Below, piece after piece: positions 17,985 to 26,131 of a stretch of 38,365 nucleotides of DNA. The stretch is taken from positions 1-38,365 of the forward strand of contig JAJFGH010000097.1 of the NCBI GenBank assembly GCA_021776275.1, written 5' to 3'. A program made the translations under genes and the position numbers. The DNA is from Alphaproteobacteria bacterium (GTDB taxonomy: Bacteria; Pseudomonadota; Alphaproteobacteria; GCA-2746255). The notes beneath the pieces are model-generated. The model did not search any database and was not told the DNA's origin. It saw nothing but the letters and a program-made list of their open reading frames with translations. Numbering within the stretch: the first letter of the stretch is position 1; each line of letters opens with the position of its first letter.

Positions 17985-19787
17985 ATGAACCGACAGCAGC
18001 GCCGACAGCAGGCCCGCCAATCGCGGCAAAAGGAAAGCCAGCCCCAGGGCGGCGACGGCTTTTCGGACCAGCGCCTGGACGACGCGCTTCGCCTGCATCA
18101 GCGCGGCGAGTTGGAGCGGGCGGAGGCGATTTACCGAAACGTGCTGCGCCAGCAGCCGGATCATCCGGACGCGCTGCATCTTCTTGGCGTTCTCCGTCAC
18201 CAGCGCGGCGCCAGCGAGGAAGCCCTTGGCCATATCGAACGCTCCCTTGCGGCGAAACCGAAATCGCCGGACGCCACCTACAACCTTGCCGACGTCCTGC
18301 TTTCCCTGGGAAGAACGGCGGAAGCCATTCAGCATTTTCAGAGCGCCCTTTCGCTGCGCGCCGATTTTCCCGAAGCGCAGATCAGCCTGGGCGTTGCCTA
18401 CCGCGCCGCTGGCGACATGGAAAAGGCTCTCGACCAGCTTCGCGAAGCGGCGGCAAAACATCCGGATTATGCCGAAGCCCATTACAACCTTGGCGATACG
18501 CTGCGCATTCAGAACGATTTTACCGGTGCCAAGGCCGCCTTTGAAAAGGCACTGGAAGTTCGCGCCGATTTTTCCGAGGCCGAAAACAACCTCGCCACCA
18601 TCTTGCGAAACGAAGGCGACATCGAAGGCGCCGCCCGGCATATCGAAAACGCGCTTCGCATCAACCCCGACTTCGCCGAGGCCCACAACAACCTTGGCAA
18701 TATCCGAAAGTCGGAAGGCGCCATCGAGGACGCAATCCCGCATTTTGAACAAGCGGTTCGTTTGCGCCCCGATTTTACCGAAGCCCATTACAATCTGGGC
18801 AATGCCTATCTGGCGACGGGCCGGGTCGACGCGTCCGCCGATGCCTTCAAGAAGGCGCTTGTTCTAAACCCGGATCTTGAAAACGCGCGCGGCGGCCTTT
18901 CCGAGGCCCAGCAACGCCAGGTGCCGCGCTGGCATTTTGCCATGATGAACGACCGCGCCCGCAACGAGGCGTACGATCAGGCCATTCGGAAAAGCGTGAC
19001 GGAAAATGCCACCGTTCTAGACATCGGCGCGGGCGGCGGCCTGCTTTCGATGATGGCCGCGCGCGCCGGCGCAAAGCATGTCTATGGGTGCGAAACCGTA
19101 ACGCCGATCGCAGACATGGCCACCCGCATCGCCGCCGAAAACGGCCTGGCCGAGCGCATCACCATCCTGCCAAAACATTCCTACAGCCTGAAAATGGGCG
19201 AGGATTTGCCCGAGCCCGCCGATCTGCTGGTGACGGAATTGTTAAACGCCGGTTTTCTTGGCGAGGGAATCTTGCAGGTGATCCAGCATGCGCGTGCGAA
19301 TTTGTTGAAGCCCGACGCAAAGATCGTCCCGAGGGGCGGCACGGTTTATGCCATGTTGATCGAAAGCGCAGAATTGGTTGAAGAAGACCGGGTCAACGAC
19401 GCCGCCGGATTCAACGTGCGCCCCTTCAACGAATTCGCAAGCGCCGAATATCTGACAAAGCGCCTGAACGCCTACCCCCACAAAATTCTTTCCGACTCGG
19501 CGGAAGTCTTTTCCTTCGACTTTCTGGACGCCCGGCCAATGCCCGAAACGAAGGAAATTTTGGTCCCGGTCACCGCCGACGGGCTTTGCCACGGGGTGTT
19601 GTTATGGTTCCGGCTGAACCTGACGGACGAAATTTCCCTGGAAACGAAGCCGCGCGCCGAAGACACCCATTGGCACCAGGCAATTTATCTCGAAGAAACG
19701 CCAAGGCCGTTGCACAAAGGCGAGAACGCCCGCCTTTCGGCGAGCCATGACTGCCGTTACATCTCGTTGAAACTGGCATCTGACTAA
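17985..19787 (+). CDS. TPR-repeat protein fused to a PRMT-like protein arginine methyltransferase domain
   Basis: About eight TPR units, then VLDIGAGGGLLSMMAARAGAKHVYGCE, double-E loop TELLNAGFLGEGI, THW loop DTHWHQAIYLEE. Confidence 0.85.
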   Translation: MNRQQRRQQARQSRQKESQPQGGDGFSDQRLDDALRLHQRGELERAEAIYRNVLRQQPDHPDALHLLGVLRHQRGASEEALGHIERSLAAKPKSPDATYNLADVLLSLGRTAEAIQHFQSALSLRADFPEAQISLGVAYRAAGDMEKALDQLREAAAKHPDYAEAHYNLGDTLRIQNDFTGAKAAFEKALEVRADFSEAENNLATILRNEGDIEGAARHIENALRINPDFAEAHNNLGNIRKSEGAIEDAIPHFEQAVRLRPDFTEAHYNLGNAYLATGRVDASADAFKKALVLNPDLENARGGLSEAQQRQVPRWHFAMMNDRARNEAYDQAIRKSVTENATVLDIGAGGGLLSMMAARAGAKHVYGCETVTPIADMATRIAAENGLAERITILPKHSYSLKMGEDLPEPADLLVTELLNAGFLGEGILQVIQHARANLLKPDAKIVPRGGTVYAMLIESAELVEEDRVNDAAGFNVRPFNEFASAEYLTKRLNAYPHKILSDSAEVFSFDFLDARPMPETKEILVPVTADGLCHGVLLWFRLNLTDEISLETKPRAEDTHWHQAIYLEETPRPLHKGENARLSASHDCRYISLKLASD

Positions 19788-19805
19788 CGGCGGACCGCCG
19801 CCACC

Positions 19806-20636
19806 TCAGACAATGTCGCGCAAGCGCGCAAGCGCGTCTTCGCAAGTGGCATAGCGAAGGCGATAGCACGTGCCCGCTTTTGCGATCTGCAAAAGCCGGC
19901 TTACCTTTGCTTCCGCATCGATGCTTTGGGTAAAATTTCGCCGCATCAAATCGCGCAGCACGTCGCTTTTACCGATCGGCTCAAGGGAAGCAGCGCCGCG
20001 CTCGACGCGCTCGGGCAGCACGATTGCCGCAATCGGCGCCGTCGCGCCAAAACGGGCCATCTCGCCGGGCCGGAGCCCGACAAATTTTCCGTAACCATTG
20101 CCAAGCACGTCGCGATCATCGAGAAAGGCGCGAAAGCCCGCCGTCACATTCGCGGGCAATGGCAGGCGGAGTCTGGGCGCCACGCCCAAGGAAACACCAA
20201 GCCCCGCATCGTCTTGAATGGCCAGCACATCGTCGGTGAAAAGAAGCGCGCCCGCCGCCGCGCCATGAACCGCCAGGGTGCTTTTTCCCGCCTTGCCGCT
20301 GGCCGGAAAGACGAAAAGGCCGTCTCCCATTTTCAGCGCCGCCGCATGAATACAGAGCAGCTCGGGATTGGCGGCAATGAAGGCGGTGTAAAGCTCGGCG
20401 AAAAAACCCGCGATGGCCTCGTAGCGATCCACATAATCATGGGACGTAAAATGATGGACACGGGTTTCGACGCGGTACCCTGTCTGGGTCCGCGCAAGGG
20501 TCAGGACCGAATCCGGCGCTGCCGTCTCCAAAATTGCGTGGGGCCAGGTTGAAATTGGCGGGCACAGAAAGGGAAGAAGCGGATCGCACCCTAAAATGGA
20601 AACGGGCGCGGGCACCCCTTCAAAGCGAAACAGCAT
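19806..20636 (-). CDS. HprK-related kinase
   Basis: LLCIHAAALKMGDGLFVFPASGKAGKSTLAVHGAAAGALLFTDDVLAIQDD: HprK-like P-loop and following D-D segment; different architecture from the hprK at 6789. Confidence 0.75.
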   Translation of the reverse strand: MLFRFEGVPAPVSILGCDPLLPFLCPPISTWPHAILETAAPDSVLTLARTQTGYRVETRVHHFTSHDYVDRYEAIAGFFAELYTAFIAANPELLCIHAAALKMGDGLFVFPASGKAGKSTLAVHGAAAGALLFTDDVLAIQDDAGLGVSLGVAPRLRLPLPANVTAGFRAFLDDRDVLGNGYGKFVGLRPGEMARFGATAPIAAIVLPERVERGAASLEPIGKSDVLRDLMRRNFTQSIDAEAKVSRLLQIAKAGTCYRLRYATCEDALARLRDIV

Positions 20637-20677
20637 GATGGGTCAAAACCAGAGCGCGCCGACGATGGAAAACGCGA

Positions 20678-20959
20678 TCAGCTTGGCCGCGATGGCCTGC
20701 TTGGGCCGGAGGGCCCGCTTGGGCCACTCGGTCCACTCGGGCCGGAGGGCCCGCTTGGACGGGAGGGCCGCGTCGGCCCGCTTGGGCAGGGGCCGCCTTT
20801 GCCTTTGCCCTTGCCGCAGGGAGAAGGCTTGATCTTCGCCATGGCGCTGCCATCAAGATGCAGCAGCACCGGCGCCGTATATGCGATGGCCGCGCCAATT
20901 CCAAGACGGGTCAGCGCCTTGCGGCGGTTTACGATTTTTTCTTTCGAGATTTGGCCCAT
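20678..20959 (-). CDS. Small Tat-signal-like protein with (P-S/T-G/R) tripeptide repeat tail
   Basis: MGQISKEKIVNRRKALTRLGIGAAIAYTAPVLLHLDGSAMAKIKPSPCGKGKGKGGPCPSGPTRPSRPSGPSGPSGPSGPSGPSGPSRPSRPS*; alternative TTG start at 20965. Confidence 0.7.
   Translation of the reverse strand: MGQISKEKIVNRRKALTRLGIGAAIAYTAPVLLHLDGSAMAKIKPSPCGKGKGKGGPCPSGPTRPSRPSGPSGPSGPSGPSGPSGPSRPSRPS
20681..20785 (-). repeat. Protein-level tripeptide repeat PSG/PTR/PSR (12 units, last truncated)
   Basis: cca agc ggg / ccc tcc ggc / ccg agt gga / ccg agt ggc ... with varied synonymous codons. Confidence 0.85.
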
Positions 20960-21120
20960 CTTCAATCTATCCCTTGTCCGAACCCGGCCTGCTTACGAAA
21001 GGTGGCGCCGGCCCGGCCTTTTTTCAAGGCCCCTAAAGCATAGGCCGTTTCGGGCATGAAGAAAAGTTTTGCCGCGAAATTTGGATTTTCCAACAGGAAT
21101 ATCAAATGGTTAAGTAGATA

Positions 21121-22245
21121 TTACGGCGCCGCCTTCACCAGCGCGTAGACCAGCTCGATGACCGGCGCGCCATATTCGCGCCGCAGTACCTCCTCCCCCG
21201 CCGCCGCGATCGAAAGACGATCCTGGATCACGCCGGGCAGGTAATCCGGATGGTGCGCGTACCGGCCGGACGCCTGCAAGGCAAAGCCGGGCGCCTGCCC
21301 CTTTTCAAGGCTTAGCAGAAAAAATCCGCCCGGCCGCAGCGCATCGGTCGCCGCCGCCATCACGGGCGCGAGGTCGCCTATATAGACGAGGGAATCGCAA
21401 GCGATCATAAGGTCGAAGCATCCGGCCGGCATGCCGGCCAGAAAGGCCGTCGCCTCGGCGAGGTGCAGTTGCTCATAAACGGCGAGCGCTTTTGCCTGCG
21501 CAAGCATTTTCGGCGAAAGGTCTACGCCCGCCAGGCTTTTGGCAAGCCCTCGAAATTTTTTTCCGGCCAGGCCCGTGCCGCAACCGATATCGAGAATGTC
21601 AAAACGGGTTTTCCGCTTGCCGATCGCACGCTTGGCATAATCGAAGAGAACGTCCGGCCCGCAATAATCCAGGTCTTTGCAAAGATGCGTGTCAAAGGTG
21701 CCGGCATAATTGTCGAAATAATGCTTCACATAGGCTTCCGGTGCGCGCGACGGGGCGTCGGCGCCGCCAAGGGCGGCGATCATGTAGCGCGCATCGCCGT
21801 CCCGCGGATCAAGCTCCAGACAGCGGCGGTAACAGCGCAGCACATCTTCCGGACGCTTTAGGTAACTGTAGCTTTCGCCAAGCCGCCAATGGGCCTTCCG
21901 GTAATCCGGCTGCAACGCGATCGCGCGCTCAAAGAAAGAGGCCGCGCGCCCATGCTCGCCCTCCGACGCCAGCGCCTTTCCAATCGCATAGGCGTTCTCC
22001 GCCTCCAGCGCCATCCGTTGACAATGGGTGGCGGACGCCCCTTCCCCGTCGCCTTCCGCCTCCAACAATGCTTCCAACCCCTCCAACGCGGCGAGGTGCT
22101 GGGGCATGGCCTGTAAAAGTTCGCGATAAAGGGCAATTGCCCGCTTCGGCCGGCCAGCTTTTCGGTGCTGTTCGGCAAGATGGTAGAGGCGCGTTGCCGC
22201 CGCGGTCGCCCCGCCCGCTTTTCCCGAGGTAGCCCTTGACGCCAT
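21121..22245 (-). CDS. TPR-repeat class I SAM-dependent methyltransferase
   Basis: TPR-like N-terminus; FDILDIGCGTGLAGKKFRGLAKSLAGVDLSPKML; likely start MASRATSG at 22245. Confidence 0.85.
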   Translation of the reverse strand: MASRATSGKAGGATAAATRLYHLAEQHRKAGRPKRAIALYRELLQAMPQHLAALEGLEALLEAEGDGEGASATHCQRMALEAENAYAIGKALASEGEHGRAASFFERAIALQPDYRKAHWRLGESYSYLKRPEDVLRCYRRCLELDPRDGDARYMIAALGGADAPSRAPEAYVKHYFDNYAGTFDTHLCKDLDYCGPDVLFDYAKRAIGKRKTRFDILDIGCGTGLAGKKFRGLAKSLAGVDLSPKMLAQAKALAVYEQLHLAEATAFLAGMPAGCFDLMIACDSLVYIGDLAPVMAAATDALRPGGFFLLSLEKGQAPGFALQASGRYAHHPDYLPGVIQDRLSIAAAGEEVLRREYGAPVIELVYALVKAAP

Positions 22246-22264
22246 CGGCGCCCCCTCGCTTTTC

Positions 22265-23740
22265 CTATTTCGCGATCCGGGTGATGGTGGCGCTGGTGCT
22301 CTGACCGGGAACAATTTCGGCCAACAGAATTTGGCCGCCATAGCTTTTCACAAAATCCCCGCCGACCACTTCGTCCTCCCGGTAATCCGCCCCCTTTACC
22401 AGCACGTCCGGGCGAAGCGCCTTCAAAAGGCGCACGGGCGTGTCCTCCGTAAAGATGACGACGAGATCCACGTCGGCGATCGAGGCCAGCACCGTCGCCC
22501 GGGCCATTTCCGCCTGCACCGGCCGTTCGGGCCCTTTCAGGCGCGCAACCGAGGCGTCGCTGTTCAGGCCGATGATCAGCCGGTCGCACGCCGCTTTTGC
22601 CTGACGCAGCAGCGCGACGTGGCCCGGATGCAGCAAATCGAAACAGCCATTCGTAAAGCCGATGCGAAAGCCCTGCCGCCGCCAGCGCGCGACGGCGTCG
22701 TTCGCCTGTTCCAGTGAAACGCAGGCATCGGCGCTTTCAAGCAAATCGCGCTCGTGCAGCCCCGCGACAAGATCGTCCGGATGGACGACGGCGGTGCCCA
22801 CTTTTCCGACAACGATGCCGGCGGCAACGTTCGCAAGATAGGCCGCGTCTGAAATGGAGGCGCCGCCAGCAAGGGCGGTGGCAAGGGTGGCCAGCACCGT
22901 GTCGCCGGCTCCGGAAACGTCGAAGACTTCGCGCGCCCGCGCCGACAGATGCAGCGCCTCTTTTCCTTTCGTCACCAGCGTCATGCCAGCAGCGCTTCGC
23001 GTAACCAGAATGGCGTTCACGCCGACGGCTTTCAGTAATTTTTCCGCCGCCGCGACGATCTCTTCATCCGTTGCAACCGGCAACAAGGTCGCCTCGTGCA
23101 ATTCGCGCAAATTTGGCGTCAGCAGCGTTGCCCCACGGTAGCGGTCGTAGTCGAAACCCTTCGGATCGATGACAACCGGCACCTTCGCTTTTTTGGCCAG
23201 GTCAAGGATACGCTTTGCCATGTCTCCGACCAGAAGCCCTTTGCCGTAATCGGAAAGCAGCAAAACATCCGCCGCCTGAAGCGCCTCTTCGATACCACCG
23301 AGAAGTTTTCCGCGCGCCAAATCGCCAAGGGAAACCAACGTCTCGTGATCGGCCCGCAGAAGCTGCTGGCTTGCCGCGACAAAACGGTTCTTGATCGTCG
23401 TCCGGCGGCCTTCCTCGATGACGACGCCGTCATTGGCGGAACCCGATGCGTGGACAAGTTCGCGCAGCTCGTTTCCGGCCGCGTCGTTGCCGACGACCGA
23501 AAAGAAACGCACCTCTGCCCCATATGCCAAGAGATTGCGGAGCACGTTCCCGGCACCGCCAAGAACCGTCGTTTCGCGGCACACATGCAGCACCGGGATG
23601 GGCGCTTCCGGCGAGACGCGCTCGACATCGCCATAAACGAAGCGATCAAGCATGACGTCGCCAACGCAGACCACGCGGGCACCGCGAAAAGATTCCACTT
23701 CGGCTGCGAAGGCAGGCGCGTCACCCGTTTCCTTGCTCAT
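22265..23740 (-). CDS. hldE: Bifunctional heptose kinase / ADP-heptose synthase
   Basis: VVCVGDVMLDRFVYGDVERVSPEAPIPVL, VSGAGDTVLATLA; FTNGCFDLLHPGHVALLRQAK nucleotidylyltransferase domain; Met at 23740. Confidence 0.96.
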   Translation of the reverse strand: MSKETGDAPAFAAEVESFRGARVVCVGDVMLDRFVYGDVERVSPEAPIPVLHVCRETTVLGGAGNVLRNLLAYGAEVRFFSVVGNDAAGNELRELVHASGSANDGVVIEEGRRTTIKNRFVAASQQLLRADHETLVSLGDLARGKLLGGIEEALQAADVLLLSDYGKGLLVGDMAKRILDLAKKAKVPVVIDPKGFDYDRYRGATLLTPNLRELHEATLLPVATDEEIVAAAEKLLKAVGVNAILVTRSAAGMTLVTKGKEALHLSARAREVFDVSGAGDTVLATLATALAGGASISDAAYLANVAAGIVVGKVGTAVVHPDDLVAGLHERDLLESADACVSLEQANDAVARWRRQGFRIGFTNGCFDLLHPGHVALLRQAKAACDRLIIGLNSDASVARLKGPERPVQAEMARATVLASIADVDLVVIFTEDTPVRLLKALRPDVLVKGADYREDEVVGGDFVKSYGGQILLAEIVPGQSTSATITRIAK

Positions 23741-23744
23741 CTTC

Positions 23745-24338
23745 CTACTCCTCGACGAGGCCGAGTTCCTGCTCCAACGCTGCGCACAGCATATGGCCAA
23801 GCATAATATGCATTTCCTGAATGCGCGACGTACGGTCGCTTGGGACAAGCAACAAGGGATCGGCCAGCCCCTTCAATTTGCCCCCGCCCTTGCCGCCGAA
23901 CGCCGCCGCGACAAGGCCCATCTCCCTGGCTTGCTCCAGGCCGAGCAGGACGTTTTTGCTTTGGCCGGAGGTGCTGATCCCGATAGCGACGTCGCCCGGC
24001 TTGCCGAGCGCCTCCACCTGGCGCGCAAAAAGCGCATCGAAGCCAAGGTCGTTGCCGATCGCCGTCAGCGCCGAGCTGTCCGTCGTCAGCGCGATCGCGG
24101 CAATGGCCTTGCGATTTTTCGAAAAGCGGACGACCAATTCCGTCGCCAGATGCTGGGCATCAGAGGCGCTGCCGCCATTGCCGAAGAAGAGAAGCTTGCC
24201 ACCTTCGCGGATCGCTTGCGCCGAGCGTTCGAGCAGGCTGCAAAAGGCCGCAGAAAGGGCTTGTTCCGTCGCCGCGGCGGTCGCGGCATGCTCGGCGAAT
24301 TCCGCCGCATAGAAGGCGTTTAAATCGAGTTTTATCAT
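23745..24338 (-). CDS. gmhA: Phosphoheptose isomerase (SIS domain)
   Basis: GGKLLFFGNGGSASDAQHLATELVVRF, GISTSGQSKNVL, DRTSRIQEMHIMLGHMLC; Met at 24338. Confidence 0.95.
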   Translation of the reverse strand: MIKLDLNAFYAAEFAEHAATAAATEQALSAAFCSLLERSAQAIREGGKLLFFGNGGSASDAQHLATELVVRFSKNRKAIAAIALTTDSSALTAIGNDLGFDALFARQVEALGKPGDVAIGISTSGQSKNVLLGLEQAREMGLVAAAFGGKGGGKLKGLADPLLLVPSDRTSRIQEMHIMLGHMLCAALEQELGLVEE

Positions 24339-25099
24339 GAGCTGAAACGTCCACTCCCCGGTCCCGTTTTGGAAAAAAGAGTGTACCAGATAAAGAGGCT
24401 GTTCGTGACCAGATAGCGCTTCCAAAGGCGCCCCGGCTCCGCGCACAACCGAAACAGCCATTCCAGGCCGGCCGCCTGCATCCAGTGCGGGGCGCGGCGG
24501 ACCGTGCCGGCGAGAAAATCAAAGGCGGCGCCGACGCCCACCAGGACGCCCGTGAGATGGGGCGCGTAGGCCGCCATCCAATATTCCTGCTTCGGACAGC
24601 CAAGGCCGACAAAGACCAGACCGGCGCCCGTGGCGTTGATGCGGGCAACCGTCTCGGCGTCTACCGCCGGCTCAAGGGGCAGCGCCGGCGGCGCCTCGAT
24701 ACCGGCAATCCGGAGCGTGGGAAAATGCATTTCCAACACCTGGCGCAACGCCGCCGCCGTCGCGGCATTGCCGCCGAAAAAATAAACCGGCACCGCCGCC
24801 GCCGCGGCTTTTGCCAACAGGCGCGCCGTCAAATCGGGTCCGGCGACGCGGCCCGCCTCGCCATAGCCTTGGCGCCGCAAGGCCCAGACCAGGGGCATGC
24901 CGTCGCTGGTTACCCAAAACGCGCCCTCCATGGCGGCCCGCAGGCGGCTGTCCTTTCTTGCCGTCGTCACCATGTGCACATTGGCGACGCAGACATAGCC
25001 GCCTTTCCCCGCCTTGGCCGCCTCCAGAATCGTTTCCGTGGCACCGGCAAGGTTCCCCACCGTCACCGGCGCCCCGACGACGTTTCCCCTAGGCTTCAA
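24335..25099 (-). CDS. WecG/TagA/CpsF-family glycosyltransferase
   Basis: VTSDGMPLVWALRRQGYGEAGRVAGPDL, FFGGNAATAAALRQVL, VFVGLGCPKQEYWM; probable TTG start at 25099 overlapping the galE stop. Confidence 0.9.
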   Translation of the reverse strand: MKPRGNVVGAPVTVGNLAGATETILEAAKAGKGGYVCVANVHMVTTARKDSRLRAAMEGAFWVTSDGMPLVWALRRQGYGEAGRVAGPDLTARLLAKAAAAAVPVYFFGGNAATAAALRQVLEMHFPTLRIAGIEAPPALPLEPAVDAETVARINATGAGLVFVGLGCPKQEYWMAAYAPHLTGVLVGVGAAFDFLAGTVRRAPHWMQAAGLEWLFRLCAEPGRLWKRYLVTNSLFIWYTLFSKTGPGSGRFSS

Positions 25100-26078
25100 C
25101 GCCGCCCTCCCGGTATTTCCGCTCCCAGTTGAACGCCGTCTCGACGATGAAACGCAAATTGTCGTGTTTTGGCTGCCAGCCAAGGGCCGCCCGGATGCGC
25201 GACGCGTCGGCCACCAGCGCCGGCGGGTCGCCCGCCCGCCTTGGCCCTTCCGCAACGGTGAAATCGATACCGGATACCTGCTTCACCATCGCGACGACCT
25301 CGCGCACGCTGGCCCCATGGCCATAGCCGCAATTGAGAACGAGGCCCTCGCCGCCCGCCGCCAAATGGTCGAGGGCGGCGCGATGGGCCGCCGCCAGATC
25401 CGACACATGAATGTAATCGCGCACACAGGTGCCATCCGGCGTCGCATGGTCGGTGCCGAAAAGTTCAATTTTCGGGCGAACGCCGAGGGCCGCCTGCAAG
25501 GCGAGCGGAACAAGATGGGATTCCGGATCGTGGGCTTCGCCAATCCTGGCCTCCGGGTCCGCCCCGGCGGCATTGAAATAGCGCAGGATGACGCAACGCA
25601 AATCAGATGCGCGGGCCGCGTCCTGCAAAATCCGTTCGCTCATCATCTTGGAAGCGCCGTAAGGATTGATGGGAAGCAGGGCTGCATCTTCGGAAACTTT
25701 TTCCCCCTCCGGCAGGCCATAGACCGCCGCCGTCGAAGAGAAGACAAAATGTTTGACGCCGAAACGGACGCAGCGCGCAACCAGGGCCAGCGTGTTTTGC
25801 GTATTGTTCCGGTAATATTTCAACGGATCGGTAATGGATTCGGCAACTTCGATATGGGCAGCGAAATGCACGACCCCATCGAACGCGTTTTCCTGAAAAA
25901 GCGCGTCCATCGCCGCGTCGTCCGCCAGGTCGGCGACCACCAACCTGCCGGCAAGCACCGCCCAAGGGTGGCCCGCCGAAAGATTGTCGACGACAACCAG
26001 ATCGTGGCCGGCCGCGGCCAGCTCCAAAACCGTATGGCTGCCGATATAGCCCGCGCCGCCCGTTACCAATAGCCGCAT
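25089..26078 (-). CDS. galE: UDP-glucose 4-epimerase
   Basis: MRLLVTGGAGYIGSHTVLEL, FSSTAAVYG, NPYGASKMMSE, RYFNAAGADP. Confidence 0.95.
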   Translation of the reverse strand: MRLLVTGGAGYIGSHTVLELAAAGHDLVVVDNLSAGHPWAVLAGRLVVADLADDAAMDALFQENAFDGVVHFAAHIEVAESITDPLKYYRNNTQNTLALVARCVRFGVKHFVFSSTAAVYGLPEGEKVSEDAALLPINPYGASKMMSERILQDAARASDLRCVILRYFNAAGADPEARIGEAHDPESHLVPLALQAALGVRPKIELFGTDHATPDGTCVRDYIHVSDLAAAHRAALDHLAAGGEGLVLNCGYGHGASVREVVAMVKQVSGIDFTVAEGPRRAGDPPALVADASRIRAALGWQPKHDNLRFIVETAFNWERKYREGGVEA

Positions 26079-26081
26079 GCT

Positions 26082-26131
26082 GCTCCCCCTACACGCGCGC
26101 CGCGCGGCTCCCCTTACACGCGCGCCGCGCG
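26082..26131. repeat. Two-copy 25-bp tandem repeat at the galE/glycosyltransferase junction
   Basis: gctccccctacacgcgcgccgcgcg / gctccccttacacgcgcgccgcgcg, one mismatch. Confidence 0.9.

Noticed and set aside
17706-18788. 360-aa minus ORF with repeated motifs
   Set aside because: Its apparent repeats mirror the TPR repeats of the plus-strand TPR-PRMT gene.
20620-20904. Alternative frame with collagen-like GPPVQAGPPAR... repeats
   Set aside because: Overlaps the 20678-20959 ORF, starts mid-gene and lacks a signal; the other frame has the coherent N-terminus.
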